From NCBI RefSeq assembly GCF_003479405.1, contig NZ_QUHB01000001.1:310001-374000 (forward strand): a DNA stretch of 64,000 bases, read 5' to 3'. This DNA comes from Eubacterium sp. AF16-48 (GTDB lineage: Bacteria > Bacillota > Clostridia > Lachnospirales > Lachnospiraceae). Below are positions 17,898 to 27,231 of the stretch, in pieces (the first letter of the stretch is position 1; each line of letters starts with the position of its first letter). Made by a program: the position numbers and the translations under genes. Below the pieces are notes generated by a model. It was not told where the DNA came from and ran no database searches. It saw nothing but the letters and a program-made list of their open reading frames with translations.

Positions 17898-20588
17898 CTA
17901 CCATCTGTTTTTCAACTGATTTTGTAGCTTAAATAAATAATTAAGTCCCTCTATAGGTGTCATTTCACCTAAATTTAGTTCCTCAATTTCTTTTATAATT
18001 TCATCACCGTTAATAGTATCAAATAAGGTCATCTGATGTGCTTCCGCATCATCATTTATTCCCGGTAAAACATTACTTCCCGGCTGAAGTCCCGCAGCAA
18101 TATCCTTTGCCTTTGCGGAAATATCCGCATTGCTTAATTCCACCACCAGCTGTTTTGCACGGTTTAATACACTGTCAGGAACTCCCGCTAATTTTGCTAC
18201 CTGAATACCATAACTTTTATCTGCTCCACCTTTTACGATTTTTCTAAGGAATACAATATCATCTCCCTGCTCCTTAACGCTTATGCAGTAATTGTTAACT
18301 CCCGGCAGCGTTCCCTCTAACTCCGTAAGTTCATGATAATGGGTTGCGAACAATGTTTTTGCCCCAAGAATTTTCTTGTCACAAATATGTTCAACAACAG
18401 CCCATGCTATACTTAATCCATCAAAGGTACTGGTTCCTCTTCCTATTTCATCTAAAATCAAAAGGCTCTTTGATGTGGCGTTTCTTAATATGTTAGCCAC
18501 CTCTGTCATTTCCACCATAAATGTACTTTGACCACTTGCCAGATCATCTGAAGCCCCCACTCTTGTGAAAATCTTATCACATATGGATATATTAGCTTCA
18601 CTGGCAGGAACAAATGACCCTATTTGAGCCATTAGCACAATCAGTGCCGTCTGTCTCATATATGTAGATTTTCCTGCCATGTTAGGACCTGTAATAATGG
18701 ATAATCTGTTATGATTCATGTCAAGATATGTGTTATTAGCTATAAACATATTCTCAGGAATCATTTTCTCTACTACAGGATGTCTTCCGTCTTTTATGTC
18801 GATTACACCCTTTTCATTTATTTTCGGCTTCACATAATGATTTCTTTCAGCAACAAAGGCAAGGGATGCAAAAACATCAATTTGAGCCACTGCCTTTGCA
18901 GTCTGCTGTATTCTGTTTATTTGGTTAAATATTTCATCACGAATAGCCGTAAATATATTATATTCAAGAGAAAACAGCTTGTCCTCTGCCCCTACAATAA
19001 CCTCTTCAAGTTCCTTTAACTTATCTGTAGTGTATCTTTCTGCATTAGTAAGGGTTTGTTTTCTAATATAATAATCCGGCACTAAATCCTTAAATGAATT
19101 TGAAACTTCAATATAATATCCGAAAACCTTGTTATATTTAATTTTTAACTTAGAAATGCCTGTAGCTTCCTTTTCATCTGCTTCAAGCTGAGCTAACCAT
19201 GTTTTACCCTCTGTTTTGGCACTTCTTAATTTATCAATTTCCTCATTGTAGCCACTTCTGATTATTCCACCTTCTTTAATATTAATAGGAGGGTCATCAT
19301 TTATTGATTCAGCAATAAGCTTTGTTATGTCCTCTAATGTATCTAATCTGCCTAATATATCAAGAAACAGTGGAGACTTAAAATCTTTTATGATGTTCTT
19401 AATATGAGGTAACATTTCCAATGATGTTTTAAATGCAATTAAATCCCTTGGATTTGCAGACCTGTAGGAAATTTTGCTAAGTAATCTTTCCAAATCATAA
19501 ATAGGAGCAAGATATTCCCTAAGTTCATCACGGGTAATAAGGGAATTGTTAAGCTCCTCAATCACCTTTTGTCTGTTTATAATTTCTTCTTTATCTATTA
19601 AGGGTTGCTCAATATAATTTCTTAAAGTTCTTGCTCCCATGGCAGTTTTTGTTTTATCAAGAACCCACAGCAGGGAACCTCTTTTTTGCTTTTCCCTTAA
19701 AGTTTCACACAGTTCCAAATTTCTTCTTGTGGAAGTGTCTAAAATCATAAAGGTACTAGTAGAGTACGGGATAAGCTTAGACAAATGTGAAAGGGAATTT
19801 TTCTGAGTTTCATAAAGATATTTAAGAAGTGAGCCTGAGGCAATAATTCCTAAACTCATTTCAGAAATACCAAGCCCTGATAAGTCTATTATATTAAAAT
19901 GTTCTTTAAGAATATCTGAACAGTTTTCCTCATCAAAATACCATTCCTCTAACTCAAAAACAGATATGGATAGACGATTTTTTATATCTTCTATATCCAT
20001 ACCGCACATTAAAAATGAGTGATTACATATTATTTCACTAGGGGTAAACTTGTTTATTTCATCTAAAACATTTCTTTCAGTTGCCACTTCCGTAACATAG
20101 TAATCTCCTGTAGTTACATCTGCTATTGAAATACCAAATTTTCCCCCTACATAAGCAATGGACATAAGATAATTATTCTTTCCCTCATCCATTGCCGTGG
20201 TATTTAAGTTAGTTCCCGGTGTGACAATTCTTACAACCTCTCTTCTAACAAGACCCTTTGCCTGTGCCGGGTCTTCAGTCTGTTCAACTATGCAGACTTT
20301 ATATCCTCTTGTAACCAACTTATTTATATAAGTATCCACTGCATGATATGGGACACCGCACATAGGTGCCCTTTCCTTTAATCCACAGCTTTTTCCCGTA
20401 AGGGTAATTTCCATGGTCTTTGATGCTGTTATTGCATCGTCAAAAAACATTTCATAAAAATCCCCTAAACGATAAAATATTATACAGTCATCATTCTGCT
20501 TTTTTGTTTCTAAATACATTTTCATCATAGGCGTAAGTTCACTTAAGTGATTATCCCATACGTCCTGCATCATCTGTGGTAAAGCCAT
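17898..20588 (-). CDS. mutS: DNA mismatch recognition protein MutS
   Basis: 896 residues. The mismatch-binding domain has the Phe-x-Glu region as FYRLGDFYEMFFDDA; the C-terminal ABC ATPase has Walker A GPNMAGKSTYMRQ, the signature region TFMVEMTEVANIL and Walker B LLILDEIGRGTSTFDG. Binds mismatches and recruits MutL, encoded directly downstream. Length and layout normal for MutS1. miaB is 1 base upstream. Confidence 0.97.
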   Translation of the reverse strand: MALPQMMQDVWDNHLSELTPMMKMYLETKKQNDDCIIFYRLGDFYEMFFDDAITASKTMEITLTGKSCGLKERAPMCGVPYHAVDTYINKLVTRGYKVCIVEQTEDPAQAKGLVRREVVRIVTPGTNLNTTAMDEGKNNYLMSIAYVGGKFGISIADVTTGDYYVTEVATERNVLDEINKFTPSEIICNHSFLMCGMDIEDIKNRLSISVFELEEWYFDEENCSDILKEHFNIIDLSGLGISEMSLGIIASGSLLKYLYETQKNSLSHLSKLIPYSTSTFMILDTSTRRNLELCETLREKQKRGSLLWVLDKTKTAMGARTLRNYIEQPLIDKEEIINRQKVIEELNNSLITRDELREYLAPIYDLERLLSKISYRSANPRDLIAFKTSLEMLPHIKNIIKDFKSPLFLDILGRLDTLEDITKLIAESINDDPPINIKEGGIIRSGYNEEIDKLRSAKTEGKTWLAQLEADEKEATGISKLKIKYNKVFGYYIEVSNSFKDLVPDYYIRKQTLTNAERYTTDKLKELEEVIVGAEDKLFSLEYNIFTAIRDEIFNQINRIQQTAKAVAQIDVFASLAFVAERNHYVKPKINEKGVIDIKDGRHPVVEKMIPENMFIANNTYLDMNHNRLSIITGPNMAGKSTYMRQTALIVLMAQIGSFVPASEANISICDKIFTRVGASDDLASGQSTFMVEMTEVANILRNATSKSLLILDEIGRGTSTFDGLSIAWAVVEHICDKKILGAKTLFATHYHELTELEGTLPGVNNYCISVKEQGDDIVFLRKIVKGGADKSYGIQVAKLAGVPDSVLNRAKQLVVELSNADISAKAKDIAAGLQPGSNVLPGINDDAEAHQMTLFDTINGDEIIKEIEELNLGEMTPIEGLNYLFKLQNQLKNRW

Positions 20589-20589
20589 A

Positions 20590-21996
20590 TTAATCCACCA
20601 TTTCTCCCATATAGTAAAAACCTTTTGCTTCTTCTAATTTAACATTTACAAGACTTCCGATTAGAGATACATCAGCCGGAAAATGTACAACTGAATTGTT
20701 GCTTAATCTTCCTGAAACATATCCCGGAATTTTTTTATTTACTTCTTCTACCAAAACTTCCTGAACACTACCTTCTAAAGCTTTTGTTTTTTCTTTTGAG
20801 ATGCTATTTACCAAACTTAAAAGTCTGTCAAATCTATCTTTTACAACATCCTCCGGCACCTGGTCAGGCATTTTTGCAGCAGGTGTTCCGGAACGTTTAG
20901 AATATATAAATGTAAAGGCTGAATCATACTGTGCCTTTTCTACAACATCAAGGGTTTCTTCAAAGTCTTCTTCTGTTTCTCCCGGAAATCCCACTATAAT
21001 ATCTGTTGTAATACCAATATCCGGTATTTCTTTTCTTAATTTTTCCACAAGGGTTAAATATTGTTCCTTGTTATAATGTCGGTTCATGATTTTAAGTAAA
21101 CGGCTGCTTCCAGACTGAAGGGGCAAATGCATCTGCTTACATATTTTCTTTGATTTCGCCATAACCTTTATTAATTCATCTGACAAATCCTTTGGATGGG
21201 AAGTCATGAATCTAATCCTCTTAAGTCCCTCAATATCCTCTATCCGCTGTAAAAGTTGTGCAAAGGTTATGGGATTTTCAAGAGTCTTTCCATATGAATT
21301 AACATTTTGACCTAAAAGCATTATTTCCACAACACCGTTAGCTACTAACTGCTTAATTTCATCAATAATATCTTCTGGATTTCTGCTTCTTTCCCGGCCT
21401 CTTACGTAGGGAACAATACAGTAACTGCAAAAATTGTTACAGCCGTACATAATGTTTACACCGGATTTAAAGTCATACTTTCTCACTGTTGGAAGCTCCT
21501 CAACTATTTCCGTTGTTCCATCCCATATATCTTCAACCTTGTGTCCGCTTATAAGTCTCTCGTATAAAAGCTGTGCCAGCAAAAATATGTTGTGGGTTCC
21601 AAAAATTATATCAATAAATCTGTAACTTTTATTTAACTTTTCAACTACCTGCGGCTCCTGCATCATACATCCACACAAACCTATAATCATTTCAGGATTC
21701 TTCTCTTTTATCTTTGAAAGATAGCCTAACCTTCCATATATCTTTAAATTGGCATTCTCCCTTACGGTACAGGTATTATACAACACCAAATCAGCATGTT
21801 CATCGTCAGTTTCTTCGTAACCTATTTCACTAAGTATACCCATCAGTTTCTCTGAATCCTTAAAATTCATCTGACAGCCGAAAGTGACAACACATGCTGA
21901 AAGTTTTCTGCCATATTGCTGTTCTTTTATTTTCACTAATTCCTTACATTTCTGTATATAATATTTCTGCTTTTCCGTCTCGTTAGTAAAACTCAT
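20590..21996 (-). CDS. miaB: tRNA-2-methylthio-N6-dimethylallyladenosine synthase MiaB
   Basis: Radical SAM methylthiotransferase acting on i6A37 of tRNA. Three parts: the N-terminal UPF0004 domain with cysteines in VTFGCQMN, NTCTVRENA and GLCGCMMQ that bind the auxiliary cluster; the radical SAM CxxxCxxC in CNNFCSYCIVPYVRG; and a C-terminal TRAM domain (NKKIPGYVSGRLSNNSVVHF). 468 residues. Same run as miaA, so both steps of ms2i6A synthesis are encoded together, around mutSL. Confidence 0.97.
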   Translation of the reverse strand: MSFTNETEKQKYYIQKCKELVKIKEQQYGRKLSACVVTFGCQMNFKDSEKLMGILSEIGYEETDDEHADLVLYNTCTVRENANLKIYGRLGYLSKIKEKNPEMIIGLCGCMMQEPQVVEKLNKSYRFIDIIFGTHNIFLLAQLLYERLISGHKVEDIWDGTTEIVEELPTVRKYDFKSGVNIMYGCNNFCSYCIVPYVRGRERSRNPEDIIDEIKQLVANGVVEIMLLGQNVNSYGKTLENPITFAQLLQRIEDIEGLKRIRFMTSHPKDLSDELIKVMAKSKKICKQMHLPLQSGSSRLLKIMNRHYNKEQYLTLVEKLRKEIPDIGITTDIIVGFPGETEEDFEETLDVVEKAQYDSAFTFIYSKRSGTPAAKMPDQVPEDVVKDRFDRLLSLVNSISKEKTKALEGSVQEVLVEEVNKKIPGYVSGRLSNNSVVHFPADVSLIGSLVNVKLEEAKGFYYMGEMVD

Positions 21997-22010
21997 TCTA
22001 ATCTCCTGTT

Positions 22011-22565
22011 TTAATTAATATTTATAAATCTTTTTTCGCTAATAATATGATACATTTTCACATCATGGTCCTCTGTGGGTATTTCCTCAAAAATCTGATA
22101 ATCATAGCATATTCCCACAGACTTAATAGGGTAATCCTTAAGGTATCTGTCGTAAAAGCCTCCTGCCTGACCTATTCTGTCACCACTTTCAGAAAAAACC
22201 ACTCCCGGAACTAATATTAAATCAGCCGTAGTTTCTTCATTTTTTTCATCAGGCTCAAATATTCCATAAGCCCCCTTTTTAAGCCCTGATAACCTGTCAA
22301 TGGCATAAAACTTCATAATGCCTGCCTTATCAAGAACCTTGGGCAGAGAAACCCTCTTTCCATCTGCAATTGCCTTTTCTATAAGAAATGATAAATCCAC
22401 TTCATTTCTTATAGAATTATAGCAAAACACTGACCTAGCTTCCCTGTAAACGGAACTGTCTATTAACCTTTCACATATCTTTTTACTTAATATGTCTACC
22501 TGATTTTTAGGCATTTCTTTTCTTTTATTTTGTATTTCTTTTCGTAAAGAGTCTTTTGTTGTCAT
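22011..22565 (-). CDS. 5-formyltetrahydrofolate cyclo-ligase
   Basis: ATP-dependent enzyme that returns 5-formyl-THF to 5,10-methenyl-THF. 184 residues with the family pattern: a basic N-terminus with RKEIQNKRKEMP, SVFCYNSIRNEVD, SLPKV, and the nucleotide/substrate loop GDRIGQAGGFYDRYL. Ends 14 bases before miaB. No other folate gene is adjacent. Confidence 0.93.
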   Translation of the reverse strand: MTTKDSLRKEIQNKRKEMPKNQVDILSKKICERLIDSSVYREARSVFCYNSIRNEVDLSFLIEKAIADGKRVSLPKVLDKAGIMKFYAIDRLSGLKKGAYGIFEPDEKNEETTADLILVPGVVFSESGDRIGQAGGFYDRYLKDYPIKSVGICYDYQIFEEIPTEDHDVKMYHIISEKRFININ

Positions 22566-22571
22566 TTTAAA

Positions 22572-22784
22572 TTAATGTCCATCCCCTTTAGGCTGTACTT
22601 TTTTAATTGTTCCGTCAGGATACTTAATGCTCATAGTATTAAGCTCTCCTGTTAAATTACCAATAATTGCCATTCTATATTCTGTTCTAAGTTTCTGCTG
22701 TTCTTCCTTTTCAGCCTCAGTAAGTCCTGTTGTCTTTGACTTTTTATATAATTCATTAATTCTGTTAATTTTGTTTTTGTCCAT
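22572..22784 (-). CDS. ynzC: DUF896 (YnzC-like) small protein
   Basis: 70 residues, a short helical hairpin protein: NRINELYKKSKTTGLTEAE then EEQQKLRTEYRMAIIGNL, the DUF896 signature. Function unknown; the Bacillus relative lies in the SOS-linked yneA operon. No clear ribosome site: the bases before the ATG are A/T, and the ATG is one base after the stop of the preceding gene, so translation is probably coupled to it. Confidence 0.85.
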   Translation of the reverse strand: MDKNKINRINELYKKSKTTGLTEAEKEEQQKLRTEYRMAIIGNLTGELNTMSIKYPDGTIKKVQPKGDGH

Positions 22785-22785
22785 T

Positions 22786-23985
22786 TTATTTTAGGAATAT
22801 ATATGTAGTCTCGTTGTTAGAAGCAACACTGCCTATATATTCTCCCCTTTCCTGTAAAATAATTTTCTTTGACGGGAACTTATGTATTCCCACTAACTTA
22901 ATTTCCTTGCCAAATAAAGTTCTATCTGCAAATGTTGAAATAACCGTGTTGTTATTTACAAATTTTATATTTAAATCCTCAGGATATGTTGCATCCACAT
23001 CATTTGTAATTAAGTTAAAGAACTGGGTGCCTGAAGAATTTTTCTTAATCATATAAGGCTTATTATCTATAACTGTTGCATTTTTAAGAAGATACTCCCC
23101 TGTTGTGGTTTTATTAATGCAGGTATAAATTTTCTCTTCTTCCTTTTTTGAAGTTAAATCGTAAAAAACAATTATTTCATCATTTTTTTCATAGTTAAAC
23201 TTTGAATAAATCAAAAAATTATCAATGATTTTTGCATTAATTACCGTTGTATCATAGTAAGCCTGGTCTATGGAATTCATAACCATATTTTGCTGTTCTA
23301 ACTTTAAATCACTGATAAACTGCTTAATGTTTACAATTATAAGGTTCTCAACAGCTGCCTCTTCCTTCTCAAGGTTTAAATGTCTGTCGTTTTCAAAAAC
23401 CGAATATCCCGTTTTCATTATGCAGTTTGTCTCATTGTATGGAAGGACAAACTCAATACCGTTATTTTTCAGATTTTCGTCTTCAATTACAATCTGCTTA
23501 TTTTTAACAAAATCAAATAAAACCAAGGTAAAATCAAAAAATTCCTTTAACAGTCCATTGGCACTTACCTTTGGAAGAGCTCTTTGAATAATCAGATTTG
23601 ACTCATCTAAAATAAAGATTTTTATCTGCTTATTGTCAGGATACAAATTAATATTGTCCTTTAGAGAAATAATCTTTGTATGAGTATGGTCTGTTATATT
23701 ATATCTTATAATATTAAAAGTGTAGCCGCCGTCTAACATATCAGTGTACTCAGTAAAATACAGATAATCTGATTCATACTGACAATTGGTAATATTAAAA
23801 ACATCTACCTTGTCAGTATATGGCATAACTTCCTTTCTTACATTTTCCTCAAGATAATACAGAAAATATCTCACCTTTGGCAGATTAGTAAAAGGACCCT
23901 GTTCATATTCCTTTTCCAAAATAATATCATCTTTTAAATGTAATCCGTTAAAGTATTCTGACTGCGCCAAAAAACGTATATTCAT
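22786..23985 (-). CDS. Unrecognised 399-residue cytoplasmic protein, possibly beta-propeller-like
   Basis: I do not recognise a family. No signal peptide or membrane segment. The sequence is rich in short alternating strands with repeated aromatic positions (YLYFTEYTDML, FNIIRYNITD, IKIFILDESNLIIQRAL, FTLVLFDFVKNKQIVIED, FLIYSKFNYEKNDEIIVFYDL), a texture seen in beta-propellers, but no repeat is clear enough to count blades. The start is the ATG at 23985 with AAGGAG upstream; a longer frame exists without a ribosome site. It lies between a flavoprotein and ynzC in one run. Confidence 0.7.
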   Translation of the reverse strand: MNIRFLAQSEYFNGLHLKDDIILEKEYEQGPFTNLPKVRYFLYYLEENVRKEVMPYTDKVDVFNITNCQYESDYLYFTEYTDMLDGGYTFNIIRYNITDHTHTKIISLKDNINLYPDNKQIKIFILDESNLIIQRALPKVSANGLLKEFFDFTLVLFDFVKNKQIVIEDENLKNNGIEFVLPYNETNCIMKTGYSVFENDRHLNLEKEEAAVENLIIVNIKQFISDLKLEQQNMVMNSIDQAYYDTTVINAKIIDNFLIYSKFNYEKNDEIIVFYDLTSKKEEEKIYTCINKTTTGEYLLKNATVIDNKPYMIKKNSSGTQFFNLITNDVDATYPEDLNIKFVNNNTVISTFADRTLFGKEIKLVGIHKFPSKKIILQERGEYIGSVASNNETTYIFLK

Positions 23986-24057
23986 AATGCCTCTCCTTAA
24001 CAATGTTTCTACATTTAACACATCTTTATATAATACTACATTTTTTCAAAAAAGTCA

Positions 24058-25641
24058 TTATTGCAAAGGTCTGTATTTTTTTGCCAATGCCTCAAATGCC
24101 TTAATTCCATCTATTGCCGCAGATGTTATTCCTCCGGCATATCCTGCACCTTCTCCTATTGGATATAGCCCCTTGATTTCTGATTCAAAATCATCATTTC
24201 TGATAATTCTTACAGGAGACGAAGTTCTGCTTTCCGGTGCTGATAAAACAGTATCTTCATTGTTAAATCCATCAATTACCTTTCCAAAATAATCAATGCC
24301 TTCCACTAAGGCTTCACACACAAAATCCGGCAATACCTTATTAATGTCCGCCATAGTGTATCCCCCCTTAATTTGAGGAATAATCTTTCCAATTTTCTCT
24401 GACTTTATTTTTTTCTTAAAATCCCCATATGTTTGCAGGGGAATATTGCCCTTTCCCTGTTTATAGGCAGCCCTTTCTATATCTCTTTGAAGCCACATTC
24501 CTGCCAATGGATGACTGCTTCTAAAATCCTTTGGTGATAATGCCACAACTATAGCACTATTGGCATTTTCGCCGTCTCTTTTAGAATAGCTCATGCCGTT
24601 TACTGCTATCTCCTTTTCCTCTGATGAAGCATTTACCACAAAGCCACCGGGGCACATACAAAACGAATATACTCCACGGTCTTTTTTTGTTTTGTAAGTA
24701 AGCTTATAATTTGCAGCTCCTAACCTGTTGTCTTCAAAGTCATACTGGCTTTTATTTATCATTTTCTGGGGATGTTCAACCCTTACTCCCATGGCAAAAG
24801 GCTTTCCTTCCATAGGGATGTTTAGTCTGTTAAGCATCTCAAAAGTATCTCTGGCACTATGTCCTATTGCCAATAAACAAATATCCGTATCAATTACTTC
24901 TTCATTTGACAATTTAACCCCATTAACCCTGCCATTTTTTAACAGGATTTCACTAACTGTAGTGTCAAAATAAAAGGTCCCTCCCATATCTTCAATGGCA
25001 TGACGCATATTTTTTACAACTTCGCTTAAAACATCCGTTCCAATATGTGGTTTTGCATCATATTCAATTTTAGGATTAGCGCCAAATTTAACAAAGGTAT
25101 TTAATACAAAACCGATTCTGTTTTCTTTATCTTTAATACCTGTGTTAAGCTTTCCATCTGAAAAAGTTCCTGCGCCACCTTCTCCAAACTGCACATTACA
25201 GGAAGTATCCAGTTTTTCACCATTCCAGAAAGCATTTACTTTTTTAATGCGCTCATCCACTCTGCTTCCACGCTCAATAATTATAGGCTTGTAACCATAC
25301 TTTGCCAGCATATATCCGCAAAACATTCCTGCCGGCCCAAATCCCACAATTATCGGTCTTTTGTTTATGGAGCAGGTTCCTGTGGGAGCAAAATCATACT
25401 TTTTTTCCTTATCTGTCACCGTAACGTTTTTTCTTGTTTTATTATAGTTTTCTACCTTAAATAAAACCGTATAAATCTTGTTGATTTCCGGCTTTTTTCT
25501 GGCATCAATGGAATATTTTAATATCTTTTTTTCTATTACGTCGTCACTATGTATTCCTGCTATTTTTATAGCTTTTTCAAATGCCTTCTGTTCCTTTTCA
25601 TCTATACTCAACTTTATATTTGAAACCTTTAAAAACTTCAT
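24058..25641 (-). CDS. Uncharacterised FAD-dependent dehydrogenase (COG2509-like)
   Basis: 527 residues. An N-terminal domain of about 95 residues precedes the FAD-binding Rossmann motif PIIVGFGPAGMFCGYMLAKY and IIIERG. A GG-type motif follows (GEGGAGTFSDGKLNTG), and the C-terminal FAD motif is GLYPIGEGAGYAGGITSAA. Substrate unknown. Its ATG overlaps the stop of the upstream flavoprotein gene by four bases (ATGA), so the two are translationally coupled. Confidence 0.85.
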   Translation of the reverse strand: MKFLKVSNIKLSIDEKEQKAFEKAIKIAGIHSDDVIEKKILKYSIDARKKPEINKIYTVLFKVENYNKTRKNVTVTDKEKKYDFAPTGTCSINKRPIIVGFGPAGMFCGYMLAKYGYKPIIIERGSRVDERIKKVNAFWNGEKLDTSCNVQFGEGGAGTFSDGKLNTGIKDKENRIGFVLNTFVKFGANPKIEYDAKPHIGTDVLSEVVKNMRHAIEDMGGTFYFDTTVSEILLKNGRVNGVKLSNEEVIDTDICLLAIGHSARDTFEMLNRLNIPMEGKPFAMGVRVEHPQKMINKSQYDFEDNRLGAANYKLTYKTKKDRGVYSFCMCPGGFVVNASSEEKEIAVNGMSYSKRDGENANSAIVVALSPKDFRSSHPLAGMWLQRDIERAAYKQGKGNIPLQTYGDFKKKIKSEKIGKIIPQIKGGYTMADINKVLPDFVCEALVEGIDYFGKVIDGFNNEDTVLSAPESRTSSPVRIIRNDDFESEIKGLYPIGEGAGYAGGITSAAIDGIKAFEALAKKYRPLQ

Positions 25642-26813
25642 TTACTTATACTTTCTCCTGCTATATATCCGCTACTCCAGGCAAACTGAAGATTATAACC
25701 ACCGCATCTTCCGTCAACATCAATTATTTCTCCTGCAAAATAAAGATTAGGACAAATAAGGGATTCCATTGTATCTTTATTAATTTCAGAAGTATTAACC
25801 CCTCCTGATGTTACCTGAGAAAAATCAAATCCTTTTTTTCGTTTTACGGTAACTTCAAAGGACTTTATAGTATCACATAACATAGTAATTTTATCTATAA
25901 CATCAGTACATTTAACATTACTTTGCAGTTTTATTTCTTTAAGAAATACGGCTGCCAGCTTTTCGTTAAACAATCCGTTAAGTGCCGTTAATACCGGCAT
26001 TTTATCTCTTCTTTTAAGGATTTTTTCCAATAATATTTTCACTTCGTCATATGTATAATCAGGAGCAAAATCAATAATTACATTTTCTTTCTCATTAACA
26101 CTTCTGCTTATATTAAATACCGGAATACCGGATATTCCATAGTCTGTAATCTGAAGTTCCCCTAAATCCTTTATGTTTTTATCTTTAATTTGTACCTTTG
26201 CCTTCACTCTTACACCTGATGCCTTTTTTAACTTTTCATCACATACTAAGGCTGTAAGTGCAGGACAAGGCTTAACAATGGTGTGACCTAAGGCTTTTGC
26301 TAATTCATATCCGCTACCGTCACTACCTGTTTTAGGTGCCGCCATTCCCCCTGTTGCAATTATTAATTTGTCACAAAACAAATCAATTCCTATATCCAGT
26401 ACAAAGCCATCATCTTTTTTTGTTACACTTTTCACATTATTATTTGTTTTTATTGTAACCCCTAAAGACAATGCTTCATTGTAAAGTGCATTAGTAATCG
26501 TAACAGCCTGATTACTTAAAGGATAATAAAAGCCGTTTTTTTCATAACAATAAACTCCCATATTTTCAAAAAAATTAAGAGCATCTTTATAATTAAATCT
26601 TTCTATTACGTTGTTTATAAAATCTTTATTGCCATAATATTTATCCGGTGTAAGAGCACTGTTTGTAATGTTACATTTTCCATTACCGGTTACGTTTATT
26701 TTCTTTCCCGGCTTGTTTTCGTGCTCTATAACCGTTACCTTATGACCACATTCAGCTGCCGTAATTGCCGCCATAAGTCCGGCGGCTCCGGCTCCTATTA
26801 TCACTACTTTCAT
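25638..26813 (-). CDS. HI0933/YhiN (BaiN)-family flavoprotein
   Basis: 391 residues. FAD-binding start VVIIGAGAAGLMAAITAAECG, then NVTGNGKCNITN, IIATGGMAAPKTGSDGSGY, and C-terminal LYFAGEIIDVDGRCGGYNLQFA, all typical of the HI0933 family. Members are annotated as NAD(P)/FAD-dependent oxidoreductases; some gut relatives reduce bile acids, but nothing here supports that substrate. The ATG at 26813 has AAGG about 7 bases upstream; the longer frame would begin at a TTG that overlaps the site. Confidence 0.88.
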   Translation of the reverse strand: MKVVIIGAGAAGLMAAITAAECGHKVTVIEHENKPGKKINVTGNGKCNITNSALTPDKYYGNKDFINNVIERFNYKDALNFFENMGVYCYEKNGFYYPLSNQAVTITNALYNEALSLGVTIKTNNNVKSVTKKDDGFVLDIGIDLFCDKLIIATGGMAAPKTGSDGSGYELAKALGHTIVKPCPALTALVCDEKLKKASGVRVKAKVQIKDKNIKDLGELQITDYGISGIPVFNISRSVNEKENVIIDFAPDYTYDEVKILLEKILKRRDKMPVLTALNGLFNEKLAAVFLKEIKLQSNVKCTDVIDKITMLCDTIKSFEVTVKRKKGFDFSQVTSGGVNTSEINKDTMESLICPNLYFAGEIIDVDGRCGGYNLQFAWSSGYIAGESISK

Positions 26814-26827
26814 TTTAATTCCTTTTT

Positions 26828-27175
26828 TCAACTGGTGTTTGCCTCTAAAAACTTAAACAGTTTTTCGGCATTTTCAATATAAATTCCATTTTCAAGGACT
26901 TTTCTGTCTGCCTCGGGAAGCCTTGACACAACAATATCCGTTTCAGCTACAACGGTTTTTCCATCTTTTTTATAAACAACAATTTTATCATTTAAATCTT
27001 TAACCCAGTAGCCTTCCACTTCCTTTGAATCACTTTTGTTATTCGGTGAAACATTTACAACCTTTTCCTTTAAATTGTCACCTTCCTTAGTGCCTATTTC
27101 CACTCCCACGATATAAGCAGCCAAAAATCCAATTATAAAAACCACTAAACAAAAAATATATGCTCGTTTGCTCAT
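26828..27175 (-). CDS. Membrane-anchored protein with BofC-like C-terminal domain
   Basis: 115 residues. One N-terminal helix (about 5-26) is followed by a short linker and a compact domain: GYWVKDLNDKIVVYKKDG, a central strand, then DIVVSRLPEADRKVLENGI and NAEKLFKFLEA. The LP-x-x-D...L-x-x-GI-x-I-x-x-x-x-x-L-x-x-FLE pattern resembles the C-terminal domain of BofC, a spore intermembrane protein that inhibits the SpoIVB protease in Bacillus. The likeness is from memory of the pattern, so function is inferred. Downstream of a SpoVB/MurJ-like flippase. Confidence 0.6.
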   Translation of the reverse strand: MSKRAYIFCLVVFIIGFLAAYIVGVEIGTKEGDNLKEKVVNVSPNNKSDSKEVEGYWVKDLNDKIVVYKKDGKTVVAETDIVVSRLPEADRKVLENGIYIENAEKLFKFLEANTS

Positions 27176-27231
27176 AATAAATCACTCCTTGCATATATTT
27201 TTTACATATTTTGTATTTTTTATACGATTTT

